Of a stretch of DNA of 64,000 nucleotides, positions 10,099-18,536 are shown one piece after another (position 1 is the stretch's first letter; each line of letters opens with the position of its first letter). Below the pieces are notes generated by a model. That model was not told the origin of the DNA. It worked only from the letters and a program-made list of their open reading frames with translations, and ran no database searches. The position numbers and the translations under genes were made by a program. Source of the DNA: UBA5536 sp964592595 (GTDB lineage: Bacteria; Bacteroidota; Bacteroidia; Bacteroidales; F082); NCBI GenBank assembly GCA_964592595.1, contig CAZQFH010000015.1, positions 1 through 64,000 on the forward strand, written 5' to 3'.

Positions 10099-10413
10099 AT
10101 GGCTGAACAAAAAACTAAAAATCAAATGAGTATCGAACTGAGTGAAGAAGTAGCAGAAGGAATCTATTCCAACCTTGCTATTATCACCCATTCGCATTCT
10201 GAATTTATTATCGACTATGCCAAGCTTATGCCTGGTGTGCAAAAAGCAAAAGTAAAGTCAAGAATCATCCTCACTCCTGAGCATGCTAAAAGACTTTTTA
10301 AAGCATTGGCTGAAAACCTGAAAAAATTTGAGTCGATTCATGGGCCAATCAAAGATGCACCGGCACAGGAAAACATCCCTTTTAATTTGGGCGGACCAAC
10401 TGCGGAAGCTTAG
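10099..10413 (+). CDS. DUF3467 family protein
   Basis: A 104-residue cytoplasmic protein of the DUF3467 family, recognised from ELSEEVAEGIYSNLAIITHSHSEFIIDYAKLMPG followed by VKSRIILTPEHAKRLFKAL. The family is small and widespread, and no molecular function is established as far as I know. In Bacteroidota it is commonly found directly after rpoC, as here, 77 bases downstream and behind the rpoC terminator. There is no signal peptide or membrane segment, and the tail is Pro/Ala-rich and probably disordered. Confidence 0.88.
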   Translation: MAEQKTKNQMSIELSEEVAEGIYSNLAIITHSHSEFIIDYAKLMPGVQKAKVKSRIILTPEHAKRLFKALAENLKKFESIHGPIKDAPAQENIPFNLGGPTAEA

Positions 10414-10432
10414 GTATTTTGCTTTTTGTGCA

Positions 10433-10475
10433 TAAAAAAAGGTGAAGCTAATCGAAATAACTTCACCTTCTTTCT
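10433..10475. terminator. Bidirectional terminator between DUF3467 gene and tpx
   Basis: AAGGTGAAG (10439-10447) pairs with CTTCACCTT (10461-10469). A seven-A run precedes the left arm and a T-rich stretch follows the right arm, so it can end transcription from both convergent genes. Confidence 0.8.
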
Positions 10476-10490
10476 ATTGTCAAATATTTA

Positions 10491-10991
10491 CTATTTCACA
10501 GCTTCCAAAGCAGCCGTATAGTCAGGTTCTTGAACGATTTCGGGTACTTGTTCGGTATAAACAACCTCGCCATTCTCATCCAGTACTACTACCGCACGCG
10601 AATGCAAGCCAGCCAATGGACCGTCAGTAATCGTAACACCATAAGTCTCGCCAAAACCACCATCTCTAAAATCAGAAGCATTTACTACATTATTTAAACC
10701 TTCGGAACTGCAAAAGCGTTTGTGTGCAAAGGGTAAATCTTTTGAAACACAGACAACTACAGTGTTTTCCAGATTTGAAGCTTCCTGATTAAACCGACGT
10801 ACTGAAGCTGCACAAACATCTGTGTCCAGACTAGGGAAAATGTTAAATACAACTTTCTTTCCTTTCAGATCAGCAAGACTGAGCGGACTTAAGTCAGTAT
10901 TTACAAGTTTAAAATCGATAGCTTTACTTCCTTTTGCCGGCAATTCGCCAACAGTTTGGATTTGATTTCCTGCAAGTGTGATTTTTGCCAT
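10491..10991 (-). CDS. tpx: Thiol peroxidase (Tpx, atypical 2-Cys peroxiredoxin)
   Basis: It reduces hydrogen peroxide and alkyl hydroperoxides with thioredoxin as electron donor. The 166 residues are the family length. The peroxidatic cysteine is C60 in SLDTDVCAASVRRFN and the resolving cysteine is C94 in KRFCSSEG, matching the two positions of E. coli Tpx. The fold is cytosolic with no signal peptide. A TAACTTTG box lies about 55 bases upstream on the minus strand. Together with the bcp gene at 45.8-46.2 kb it suggests an anaerobe or microaerophile that meets oxygen. It is transcribed towards the rpoC unit and shares a bidirectional terminator with it. Confidence 0.96.
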   Translation of the reverse strand: MAKITLAGNQIQTVGELPAKGSKAIDFKLVNTDLSPLSLADLKGKKVVFNIFPSLDTDVCAASVRRFNQEASNLENTVVVCVSKDLPFAHKRFCSSEGLNNVVNASDFRDGGFGETYGVTITDGPLAGLHSRAVVVLDENGEVVYTEQVPEIVQEPDYTAALEAVK

Positions 10992-11046
10992 AAGTTCTTT
11001 TTTTTAGGTTTAAGGTTAAACAAGAAGATTTGAAACATGTTCAAAA

Positions 11047-11054
11047 CAAAGTTA
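11047..11054 (-). promoter_or_regulatory. Candidate tpx promoter -7 box
   Basis: On the minus strand this reads TAACTTTG, an exact match to the Bacteroidota -7 consensus TAnnTTTG. It would leave a leader of roughly 50 bases before the tpx ATG. No clear -33 TTTG at the right spacing was found. Confidence 0.45.
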
Positions 11055-11117
11055 ATTCTCATGTCGTTTCGCTCAATAACAAAGAATTAGCATTGCAGTA
11101 AACATAAAATAGCTGCA

Positions 11118-13523
11118 CTAAAATTTCATCTGAAGTGAAAAAATAAAATTTCTACCCGAAGCTACAAGCCCTGAACTGTATGGCATATAGCGCTGATCAG
11201 TTATATTTTCGATTCCTCCGGTCAGCATAAATGTTTCATTAATTTTTTTCATCATTTTAAAATTAAGGGTGTACCAGGCCGGTGAATATAAATTTCCTTC
11301 TGAATTCGTGGGATAAAGATAATATTTACCAAGTTCAGAATCTGGCATTTCTTCAAAAGGAACTTCGGCGGAATATTGCGCATACAAATCAAGTCGCAAT
11401 CCTTTGTTTTTATAACTCAGCCGCGTGATACCAAACATTGGTGCAGCATGCCGCAAAGGGCTTTTCGATCCATCGTCAAGCTCCTCTTCTCCTTTTTGCC
11501 AGGTTAAGTGACTGAAAAGACTAAAACCATTATCCATTTTCCATTCAGCCGCAAGCTGCAAACCATAAACGGTAGCTTTTGCCACATTTTGTATCGCTTG
11601 CACTTTACTCAATTCGCCATCATACATGATGCTGTCTAAGCCATTAAATGCAAAGTCACGGCGAACCATTGCCTGATCAAGAAGCGTATAAAAGGCTGAA
11701 AAATCAAGCTTTACACGATCAGCAAAAACCCTTGCCACGTCAAATTCAGCATTGTATGCGTATTCTGGTTTTAGGTTAGGATTTGGAACCACAACAGCTC
11801 CGGGCTCCGAATCAAATACTTTGCCAATATCATCTACATTAGGCGCTCTGAAACCCGTGGAAATACCCGTCCTTACTATCCAGTTTTCATTGGGTCTGTA
11901 ATTAAAACCCAGACTTCCGGTAAGCGCACCATCCTGATTATCAGATTTTACAAAAGGAAACTTATAAAAAGTGGTGTCGAAAGTAGCATTCATCGAAAAG
12001 TAGTTGTAGCGCACACCAGCCTGAGCCATAATTTCTTCAGTCAATTCATATTGATAAGTGGCAAACAAAGCCGCCGAAAGCCAATCGGATTGCGGGTAAC
12101 GCGCTGAACCTTTTTGACTGATACCGTTCAGGATATCCCTGTCAGCTCCAGTTGATTCTACTTCATTATAAACAATTTCAGCACCGTACAATAAACGAGA
12201 ACGATCGCTCAATTTTTTCCGTAAGTCAAGATTCAGTGCGTAAGCATTAACTTTTTCAAAACGTTCGTAAAGCACTGAACCCATGAAATCCCTGTCGTGA
12301 CGGCTTTCCTCGAATTGCTGTGCAGAAAGGTTCATGACTATTTCATCAAATAATCTTCCTGGCTTTGCATGCGTTACCGTGAAGCGATTTACCAGCCATT
12401 TTTGTGGACCATAATACCATTCTGCACTTCGCGGAAGTCCGTTTTTATAGCGCAAAAGCCTGTCGTATCGGCTATAATTTGTTGTATTAGAATATATTAA
12501 TCCATATTCAAAATTCCAATTGTCGTTTGGTTGAAAACTCAATTTCTGCATAAAATGCCCCATTTCAAAACCCGAAGGAACCTGAAGCTGTTGATCCTCA
12601 TTCTGAAAAACCACATCAGAGCCATAGATTTGTTTCACATATTCCTTTCGCAAATAAAAATCCAAGCCATCAGAACCCATCCTCAAATCGCCAAAACGAT
12701 TAAACGTAAACGAAGTAACCGAAGCAAGCTGTCGTGTGCCAACCCTTAGGTGCACATGCGAACTTAGCTCGTTGTTGGCAGACGAGAAACGTGTTAAAGC
12801 ACTTCCATTTATCAGTGTTTTATCTTCAAGTGCAAAACTTGGTTTCAATGTTGAAAAATTCATCACGCCGCCAATTGCATCACTACCATACATCACAGAG
12901 CCGGGACCATAAAGCACCTCTGCCTGATCAATCATAAAAGGATCTATATTAATGATATTCTGGATATTACCACTTCTGAAAATAGCATTATTCATACGCA
13001 CGCCATCTACACTGATCAACAATCTGTTTGTCGCAAAGCCTCGAATCATCGGACTTCCCCCACCCTGTTGACTTTTCTGAATAAACACCTCACCACTCGC
13101 AGCAAGCAAGTCAGCAGCCGTTTGCGGGTTGCTAACCTGTATTTCCTCTGAACGAATGCTGGTTACACGGCTTGTGAGTTCTCGCCGCGATTGCGCCCAA
13201 CGTGTAGCGCTAACAATCACTTCATCAAGAGAATAATTGGAAGACCTTAACACTACTAAAAAATTATTTTCTTCAAGTGCCTTCCAACTTAATACGCGGG
13301 TTTCAAAACCCAAGCTGGAAAAATAAATGCTATCCAGGTCGCGAAAAACCGAAATATCAGCAATTCCGTTTTCGTTAGTCAGTGACGAAAGCTTAGGAGA
13401 AACTGCACTGATTGCTACAAATTCCAAAGGGCTCTTTTGCTGATCAATTAGTTTTACTGTCTGAGCCTTAAGCCCAATACAAAGCAGGCTTAGCAAAAGC
13501 AGCCCTGCGTACTTTTTAATCAT
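11118..13523 (-). CDS. TonB-dependent outer-membrane receptor, haem/haemoglobin-type
   Basis: An 801-residue receptor. The signal peptide covers about residues 1-20 (ending LKAQ), a carboxypeptidase-regulatory-like domain about 22-95, the plug about 100-225 (LDEVIVSATRW, then MIRGFATNRLLISVDGVRMNNA), and a 22-strand barrel follows that ends in F. FRAP at 558-561 followed by NPNL at 581-584 is the signature pair of haem receptors such as HmuR, so haem or haemoproteins are the likely ligand; this is a family inference. The gene lies 24 bases after a small membrane-anchored protein gene and is almost certainly co-transcribed with it. No haem-degrading or ABC import genes are nearby. Confidence 0.85.
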   Translation of the reverse strand: MIKKYAGLLLLSLLCIGLKAQTVKLIDQQKSPLEFVAISAVSPKLSSLTNENGIADISVFRDLDSIYFSSLGFETRVLSWKALEENNFLVVLRSSNYSLDEVIVSATRWAQSRRELTSRVTSIRSEEIQVSNPQTAADLLAASGEVFIQKSQQGGGSPMIRGFATNRLLISVDGVRMNNAIFRSGNIQNIINIDPFMIDQAEVLYGPGSVMYGSDAIGGVMNFSTLKPSFALEDKTLINGSALTRFSSANNELSSHVHLRVGTRQLASVTSFTFNRFGDLRMGSDGLDFYLRKEYVKQIYGSDVVFQNEDQQLQVPSGFEMGHFMQKLSFQPNDNWNFEYGLIYSNTTNYSRYDRLLRYKNGLPRSAEWYYGPQKWLVNRFTVTHAKPGRLFDEIVMNLSAQQFEESRHDRDFMGSVLYERFEKVNAYALNLDLRKKLSDRSRLLYGAEIVYNEVESTGADRDILNGISQKGSARYPQSDWLSAALFATYQYELTEEIMAQAGVRYNYFSMNATFDTTFYKFPFVKSDNQDGALTGSLGFNYRPNENWIVRTGISTGFRAPNVDDIGKVFDSEPGAVVVPNPNLKPEYAYNAEFDVARVFADRVKLDFSAFYTLLDQAMVRRDFAFNGLDSIMYDGELSKVQAIQNVAKATVYGLQLAAEWKMDNGFSLFSHLTWQKGEEELDDGSKSPLRHAAPMFGITRLSYKNKGLRLDLYAQYSAEVPFEEMPDSELGKYYLYPTNSEGNLYSPAWYTLNFKMMKKINETFMLTGGIENITDQRYMPYSSGLVASGRNFIFSLQMKF

Positions 13524-13547
13524 ATCAATTAAAAATTAAATTCTTAA

Positions 13548-14117
13548 CTAGCTAATAATTAATTCATTAATAAAACCAGCTAATTGAGGTGGGTGTTCTA
13601 TTCGCTGCGCCATTTGAAAAAAATAGCACCTTGAATATGCTTGTAAACTAAATTCACGAACCAGATCAGTATAAGAAGATAAAGAACCAAACTGCCTTGT
13701 AAACCAGTTAAAACTATTATCTTGATTGGATGAAGCAGCAGTTAAACCCGATTCTGACTGAAAAGCTTTTGCCAGCGTAATCTTTTGCTCCAGTACCTTG
13801 GTTTCCTTGTAATCAGGATACACCAAAAACCAGGTTTGATGGGCTTCAGGAAAGGAAGTCATAATATCATACATTATCCCGTCCCAAACAAATTCCGTTG
13901 CATGGATGCGAATAAATCGGGTGCCTCTCCCCTCAAGCTCCTCCTTTGGAATCGCAATATATCTCAAAGCCTTTGCTTCATGCTTTTGCTTCATCTCAAC
14001 CAAGGCCTCCGAACGTGCTTCAGCTTGTTCGCGCTGCAATTGCCTCATCAACTGAAAAGGCAAGACCATGGAAAACAGCATTACTAATCCAAATATAAAT
14101 GTTACAAGCTTTGACAC
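13548..14117 (-). CDS. Small membrane-anchored protein upstream of the TonB receptor
   Basis: A 189-residue protein of unknown function. Residues about 4-22 form one hydrophobic segment, followed by a charged coiled-coil-like stretch (about 25-50) and a soluble domain containing TEFVWDGIMYDIM and WFLVYPDYKETKV. This arrangement (single N-terminal helix, then a short domain with a W-x-x-x-MYD motif) resembles uncharacterised Bacteroidota proteins often encoded beside metal or haem TonB receptors; the resemblance is by eye only. The start is GTG at 14115-14117. It is the first gene of a two-gene unit with the receptor and diverges from the LacI gene across about 190 bases. Confidence 0.7.
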   Translation of the reverse strand: MSKLVTFIFGLVMLFSMVLPFQLMRQLQREQAEARSEALVEMKQKHEAKALRYIAIPKEELEGRGTRFIRIHATEFVWDGIMYDIMTSFPEAHQTWFLVYPDYKETKVLEQKITLAKAFQSESGLTAASSNQDNSFNWFTRQFGSLSSYTDLVREFSLQAYSRCYFFQMAQRIEHPPQLAGFINELIIS

Positions 14118-14270
14118 AGCGCAAAAATAACGAGTATTCCTGTTAGTTCAGATTTTTCTTCTTCCATTTGCAAAAGTATTCAGTTTTTTACAAGCTTTTG
14201 AATTGCAAAACGCTTGACTGAGTGGCAAAAGCATAAGATTTAAAGAAAGTAATAATCTGCTAATAAATAA

Positions 14271-14302
14271 TTTGCATTTTTTACTAAAACGATTTAGTTT
14301 TG
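14271..14302 (+). promoter_or_regulatory. Promoter of the LacI-family regulator gene
   Basis: TTTG at 14271-14274 (-33) and TAGTTTTG at 14295-14302 (-7) are 20 bases apart, the right spacing for a Bacteroidota promoter. Transcription would begin at about the ATG at 14308, giving an essentially leaderless message. This also argues against the longer reading frame that starts at 14272. Confidence 0.6.
14283..14298. promoter_or_regulatory. LacI-type operator candidate overlapping the -7 box
   Basis: ACTAAAACGATTTAGT is a 16-base dyad in which 14 positions are symmetrical, with the central CG step typical of LacI/GalR operators. It sits between the -33 and -7 boxes and overlaps the latter, so bound repressor would block transcription. 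It is the natural candidate for autoregulation by the adjacent regulator. Confidence 0.55.
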
Positions 14303-14307
14303 CTGTT

Positions 14308-15339
14308 ATGAAAACCAGAAAAGTCACTTTATCTTCTATCGCACATGACTTAAATGTATCAAAAACACTGGTTTCAGTTGTGCTAAACGGAAAGGCGGAT
14401 GCCCTCAATATTAATAAAGAAACCCAAAAACGCGTAATAGCAAGGGCCAACGAACTCAATTACAAACCCAATCAAGTGGCCAGGGGATTGCGTATGGGTC
14501 AAACTTCTACCTTAGGATTAATCGTAGCTGATATTTCTAATCCATTTTATGCCCGGATAACCCGAACTATTGAGCATAAAGCTGAAGCAGAAGGATATAG
14601 CCTGATAGTATGTAGCTCTGACGAAAGTGAAAACCGCGAAAAACATCTGATTAAGATGTTGCTCGACCGACAGGTTGACGGCATTATCATGACAACAACA
14701 ATGCAACAGGCTGAAGTTTTGAAAGAAAGTATTCCTTTGCATTTCCCATTGGTTTTATTTGACCGCTATCTTACTGGTTTCGATAGCCATTATGTTGGAG
14801 TTGACAATGAACAGGCTACGCATAATGCCGTGAAACATTTGCTCGAGTTGGGACACCGTAAAATTGGATTTTTAACACTTACTCCTAATCATATCAGCAC
14901 CTTACACGACAGACAACTTGGATATTTTAAGGCTTTTGAATCAGCCAATATTCCTGTGATCAAAAAAAATTTACTTCAGCTGGATTATGTGAAGCTTAAA
15001 AGCAAAGACTACAATCAGATCACTAAATATCTGATAGAAAATCCTGAGGTTACTGCACTTTTTACTTCAAACAATAATTTAGCGGTTGCCTGTTTGAACG
15101 CTGCAAAAGAATTAGGAAAACGTATTCCTGAAGATCTCTCCCTCATCACTTTCGATGATGTGGAATGCTTTAATTATACCGCTCCAGCCATCAGCTGCAT
15201 TGCTCAGCCACTAGAAAGAATCGGCGAAGTTGCCGTAAAAATGGCTTTGCAACAGATAAAAAATAAAAGGTCTGAATCCCAAAAAGTGATACTTCAAACC
15301 GAACTTATTCATAGAGCTTCAACATGCGCCATACATTAA
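14308..15339 (+). CDS. LacI/GalR-family transcriptional regulator
   Basis: A 343-residue regulator. The helix-turn-helix is at the N-terminus (VTLSSIAHDLNVSKTLVSVVLNGKADALNINKETQKRV), followed by the hinge helix YKPNQVARGLRMG and a periplasmic-binding-protein-like effector domain starting LGLIVADISNPFYARI and ending before LIHRAS. The usual LacI recognition segment SxxTVSxVLN appears here as SKTLVSVVLN. I chose ATG 14308 over the upstream 14272 codon because the promoter overlaps the intervening bases and the HTH then starts at its usual distance. The stop lies 16 bases inside susC, so regulator and importer share a transcript. The effector is unknown, presumably a sugar or glycan fragment. 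Confidence 0.9.
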   Translation: MKTRKVTLSSIAHDLNVSKTLVSVVLNGKADALNINKETQKRVIARANELNYKPNQVARGLRMGQTSTLGLIVADISNPFYARITRTIEHKAEAEGYSLIVCSSDESENREKHLIKMLLDRQVDGIIMTTTMQQAEVLKESIPLHFPLVLFDRYLTGFDSHYVGVDNEQATHNAVKHLLELGHRKIGFLTLTPNHISTLHDRQLGYFKAFESANIPVIKKNLLQLDYVKLKSKDYNQITKYLIENPEVTALFTSNNNLAVACLNAAKELGKRIPEDLSLITFDDVECFNYTAPAISCIAQPLERIGEVAVKMALQQIKNKRSESQKVILQTELIHRASTCAIH

Positions 15340-18300
15340 TCCTTTTTATTTCGTTGCTGCTGGCAATATCAGCTCAGGCTCAGCAAATAGCTGAGGGCAC
15401 AGTGTTTTCGGCCGCTGATGAGCAACCGATTCCCTTCGTAAATATTATCGCTCTGCCCGGAGGACAAGGCACCTCCAGCGATTTTGAAGGCAAATTCAGC
15501 ATCAGATTGCAAAGTAAGGACACACAACTCGTTTTCTCATCCGTTGGCTTTGAACAAGATACGCTGAATGTGACAGGTGAAAAAATGAAAATCTACCTCA
15601 CTCCAAAAGCAGAAAAACTCGACGAGGTGGTCGTTACAGCACTTGGGATCAAAAGAGAAAAAAAATCATTGGGATATGCCATGACGGAAGTAAAAAGTGA
15701 AGACCTCCTCAAGTCGAACGATGTGAGTGTGATTAATAAACTAAGCGGAAAAGTGGCTGGTTTACAGATCACGGCAACCAATGGAGGGGCAGGCACATCG
15801 AGCCGCATTATCCTGAGAGGGAATAATTCCATCACCGGCGATAATCAGGCTTTGATAGTGGTAGATGGCGTACCAATCAACAACACAACAAACAGTAATT
15901 CTGGCGGCGAATGGGGCGGCCGCGATTATGGCAATGGCATTTCCGATATCAATCCTGATGATATCGAAAGCATTTCAGTGCTGAAAGGTGCCAGTGCCTC
16001 TGCACTTTACGGATCGCAAGCCATGGATGGTGTTATTTTAATCACTACAAAAAAAGGACAGTCGGGTCGAAAAATGGGATTGCAGTTTTCAAGCACCACT
16101 TCCATCGACAAAGCCTACATCTTGTATGATTTACAGAATACTTACGGAGCAGGCCGAAATGGTAAATTTGAAGGCGCATGGGATATGAAAGATGGCCTTC
16201 CCGCTTTTAATCCGGGCTATGATTTTTCGAAAGGTAGCTGGGGACCAAAGATGGAAGGTCAAGAAATTATTGACTGGGACGGGAAATCAAGGAATTTTTT
16301 ACCGCAACCCGATAATTACAAAGACTTTTTTGAAACAGGCATCACAACCAATAATGCTCTAAGTATTGATGGAGGCGCTAAACATATTACCTATCGCTTT
16401 TCGCTTGCCCATACCCTTACAAAAGATATCATTCCCGGATTAAGATACAACCGTACTAATGTGGGGGCAAATATCTCAGTAAATATTTTAAAGCATCTGA
16501 AAGTCAGCACTTACTTTAATTTTGTCAACAGCAAAGTTGATAATCGTCCCGGTTTGTCTGATGCCCACGACAATCCAAACAGAAATTTCATCCATATGCC
16601 CCGGCATATTCCACAAAATTCCCTGAGGGATTTTTATCAGGATGCAGCTGGCAACGAAGTAACCTGGTATCAAAACTGGAGCTGGATGACAAATCCTTAC
16701 TGGAACATTGCCTACCAAAAAAATCAAGATAGCAGAAACCGCTACTTCGGGCATATTTCGCTTGAATACGAAGCCAGCAAAAACCTGAAATTTCTTTTGC
16801 GCACCGCTCCAGATTATTCCAAGACAGATTTTTGGGCAATTGATGCCATGAAAGGACTTATTTATAGCCCCGGACGATACAGCCAGTCAGAGAGCAAACA
16901 ATTACTTGTGAACACTGATTTTTTAGCAACTTACTCCAATGCCTTGAACGAAAACATAAATTACACCTTCAATCTGGGCGGAAATGCAATGATTTTCAAA
17001 GACGAAAATCTGACAGCCAATACCGAAGGAGGTTTGGTTGAACCCTATGTGTATACGCTCGAAAACAGCCTCAATCCCATCTATTCAAGGAAATATTTGC
17101 GTGAAGCTGCTAAAAATTCGCTTTATGCTTTTGCAAGCTTTGATTACAACCGGTTTCTATACCTCGACATCACCGCACGAAACGACTGGTCATCGACCCT
17201 CCCGGCTGGCGATAACAATTTTTTCTATCCGTCCTTTAGTCTGGGTTTCGTGTTTTCTGAACTGCTGGATGAAAATCGCTGCGACAAGGAAAAATTCAGT
17301 TTTGGAAAATTACGTATGAGCTATGCCGGTGTTGGCAATGATGCCGAGCCCTATCAACTGGAGACAACCTACGAAATCATAAATAACGAAGGCTATGGCG
17401 ATATGGCATTTATCGACCGGACAGTGCCAAATCTAAACTTGCTACCCGAATTAGTCAATTCATTCGAAGCAGGTTTAGAACTCAAATTTTTTATGGATCG
17501 CTTGGGAATTGATGCAACCTATTACGATTCGCGATCGCATAATCAGATCACAAATATGCCTGTTTCAGCTGCTTCAGGTTATTATACAGCCATCGTCAAT
17601 TCAGGTATTATTCAAAACAAAGGCTGGGAATTACAGCTGAATGCATCGCCTTTGCGCAACCGTAAATTTCAATGGGACCTCAACATAGCCTACGCAAAAA
17701 ATTACTCGGAAATTATTGAACTGGCTCCCAATGTAGAACGTGCAACACTCTATGAGCACTGGCGCCTGACTGTTGAAGCCCGCCCCGGAAATCCTTATGG
17801 CGATATTGTTGGTTACGGCTTTTTGCGCGATCAAAACGGGCAAGTGCTTGTCGATAGCAGAGGAATGATCATACGCGATGAAACCCCGAAAGTTTTGGGT
17901 AATTTCACACCTGATTTCAGCCTCTCACTCAGTAGCAGTTTTCGGTATAAAAACTGGAGTTTATCCTTTTTGCTGCACAGTCAAATCGGAGGCGATATTT
18001 TCTCGGGCTCCAATATGTACGGAAATGGCTATGCCGGAAATTTTGAAACATCTCTCAATGGTCGTGAAGCCTGGTATCAATCAGAAGCCGATCGCGAAGC
18101 TGCAGGCGTTGCACCAGCCGACTGGACTCCCACAGGAGGTTTATTGCTCGAAGGGATTTATGCTCCGGGCACTATTATAAATGGTGAAGACGTAAGCGGA
18201 CAGCCCAACCAATCCTTCGTTAATCCCTATTTGTACTATCAGAAAGTGAGCATGTGGCAGGAAGAAATTCACGAACCTTTCATTTATGATGCCAGCTTTA

Positions 18301-18533
18301 TCAAATTACGTGAACTGAGCATCCAGTACCAATTGCCGCAGTCGGTGGTGAATAATCTTCGCTTGAAAAAAGCATTTGTCGGGATATTCGCCAACAATAT
18401 ATGGCTGATCTACAGCAAAGTACCAAATATTGATCCGGAATCGATGCTAACCAATGGCAACGGACAGGGTTATGAACTTTATGCCTATCCTAACAAGAGA
18501 AGTGTAGGATTTTCACTTACTATAAATATTTAA
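15324..18533 (+). CDS. SusC/RagA-family TonB-linked outer-membrane importer
   Basis: A 1069-residue outer-membrane barrel that forms a lidded importer with SusD. The signal peptide is residues 1-19 (ending AQAQ), a CarboxypepD_reg-like domain about 22-92, then the SusC signature LDEVVVTALGIKREKKSLGYA about 97-118. The plug (about 120-230) includes VAGLQITATNGGAGTSSRIILRG and VVDGVPINNTT. The barrel ends with SVGFSLTINI. The ATG overlaps the end of the LacI gene by 16 bases and the stop is three bases from the susD ATG, so the three genes are translationally linked. The substrate is not readable from sequence; the neighbours point to glycoprotein-derived glycan or peptide. Confidence 0.95.
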   Translation: MRHTLILFISLLLAISAQAQQIAEGTVFSAADEQPIPFVNIIALPGGQGTSSDFEGKFSIRLQSKDTQLVFSSVGFEQDTLNVTGEKMKIYLTPKAEKLDEVVVTALGIKREKKSLGYAMTEVKSEDLLKSNDVSVINKLSGKVAGLQITATNGGAGTSSRIILRGNNSITGDNQALIVVDGVPINNTTNSNSGGEWGGRDYGNGISDINPDDIESISVLKGASASALYGSQAMDGVILITTKKGQSGRKMGLQFSSTTSIDKAYILYDLQNTYGAGRNGKFEGAWDMKDGLPAFNPGYDFSKGSWGPKMEGQEIIDWDGKSRNFLPQPDNYKDFFETGITTNNALSIDGGAKHITYRFSLAHTLTKDIIPGLRYNRTNVGANISVNILKHLKVSTYFNFVNSKVDNRPGLSDAHDNPNRNFIHMPRHIPQNSLRDFYQDAAGNEVTWYQNWSWMTNPYWNIAYQKNQDSRNRYFGHISLEYEASKNLKFLLRTAPDYSKTDFWAIDAMKGLIYSPGRYSQSESKQLLVNTDFLATYSNALNENINYTFNLGGNAMIFKDENLTANTEGGLVEPYVYTLENSLNPIYSRKYLREAAKNSLYAFASFDYNRFLYLDITARNDWSSTLPAGDNNFFYPSFSLGFVFSELLDENRCDKEKFSFGKLRMSYAGVGNDAEPYQLETTYEIINNEGYGDMAFIDRTVPNLNLLPELVNSFEAGLELKFFMDRLGIDATYYDSRSHNQITNMPVSAASGYYTAIVNSGIIQNKGWELQLNASPLRNRKFQWDLNIAYAKNYSEIIELAPNVERATLYEHWRLTVEARPGNPYGDIVGYGFLRDQNGQVLVDSRGMIIRDETPKVLGNFTPDFSLSLSSSFRYKNWSLSFLLHSQIGGDIFSGSNMYGNGYAGNFETSLNGREAWYQSEADREAAGVAPADWTPTGGLLLEGIYAPGTIINGEDVSGQPNQSFVNPYLYYQKVSMWQEEIHEPFIYDASFIKLRELSIQYQLPQSVVNNLRLKKAFVGIFANNIWLIYSKVPNIDPESMLTNGNGQGYELYAYPNKRSVGFSLTINI

Positions 18534-18536
18534 AGC

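Noticed and set aside
14272..14307. Longer LacI reading frame with 12 extra N-terminal residues
   Set aside because: The -33/-7 boxes and the dyad overlap these bases, and the HTH then starts at an unusual distance.
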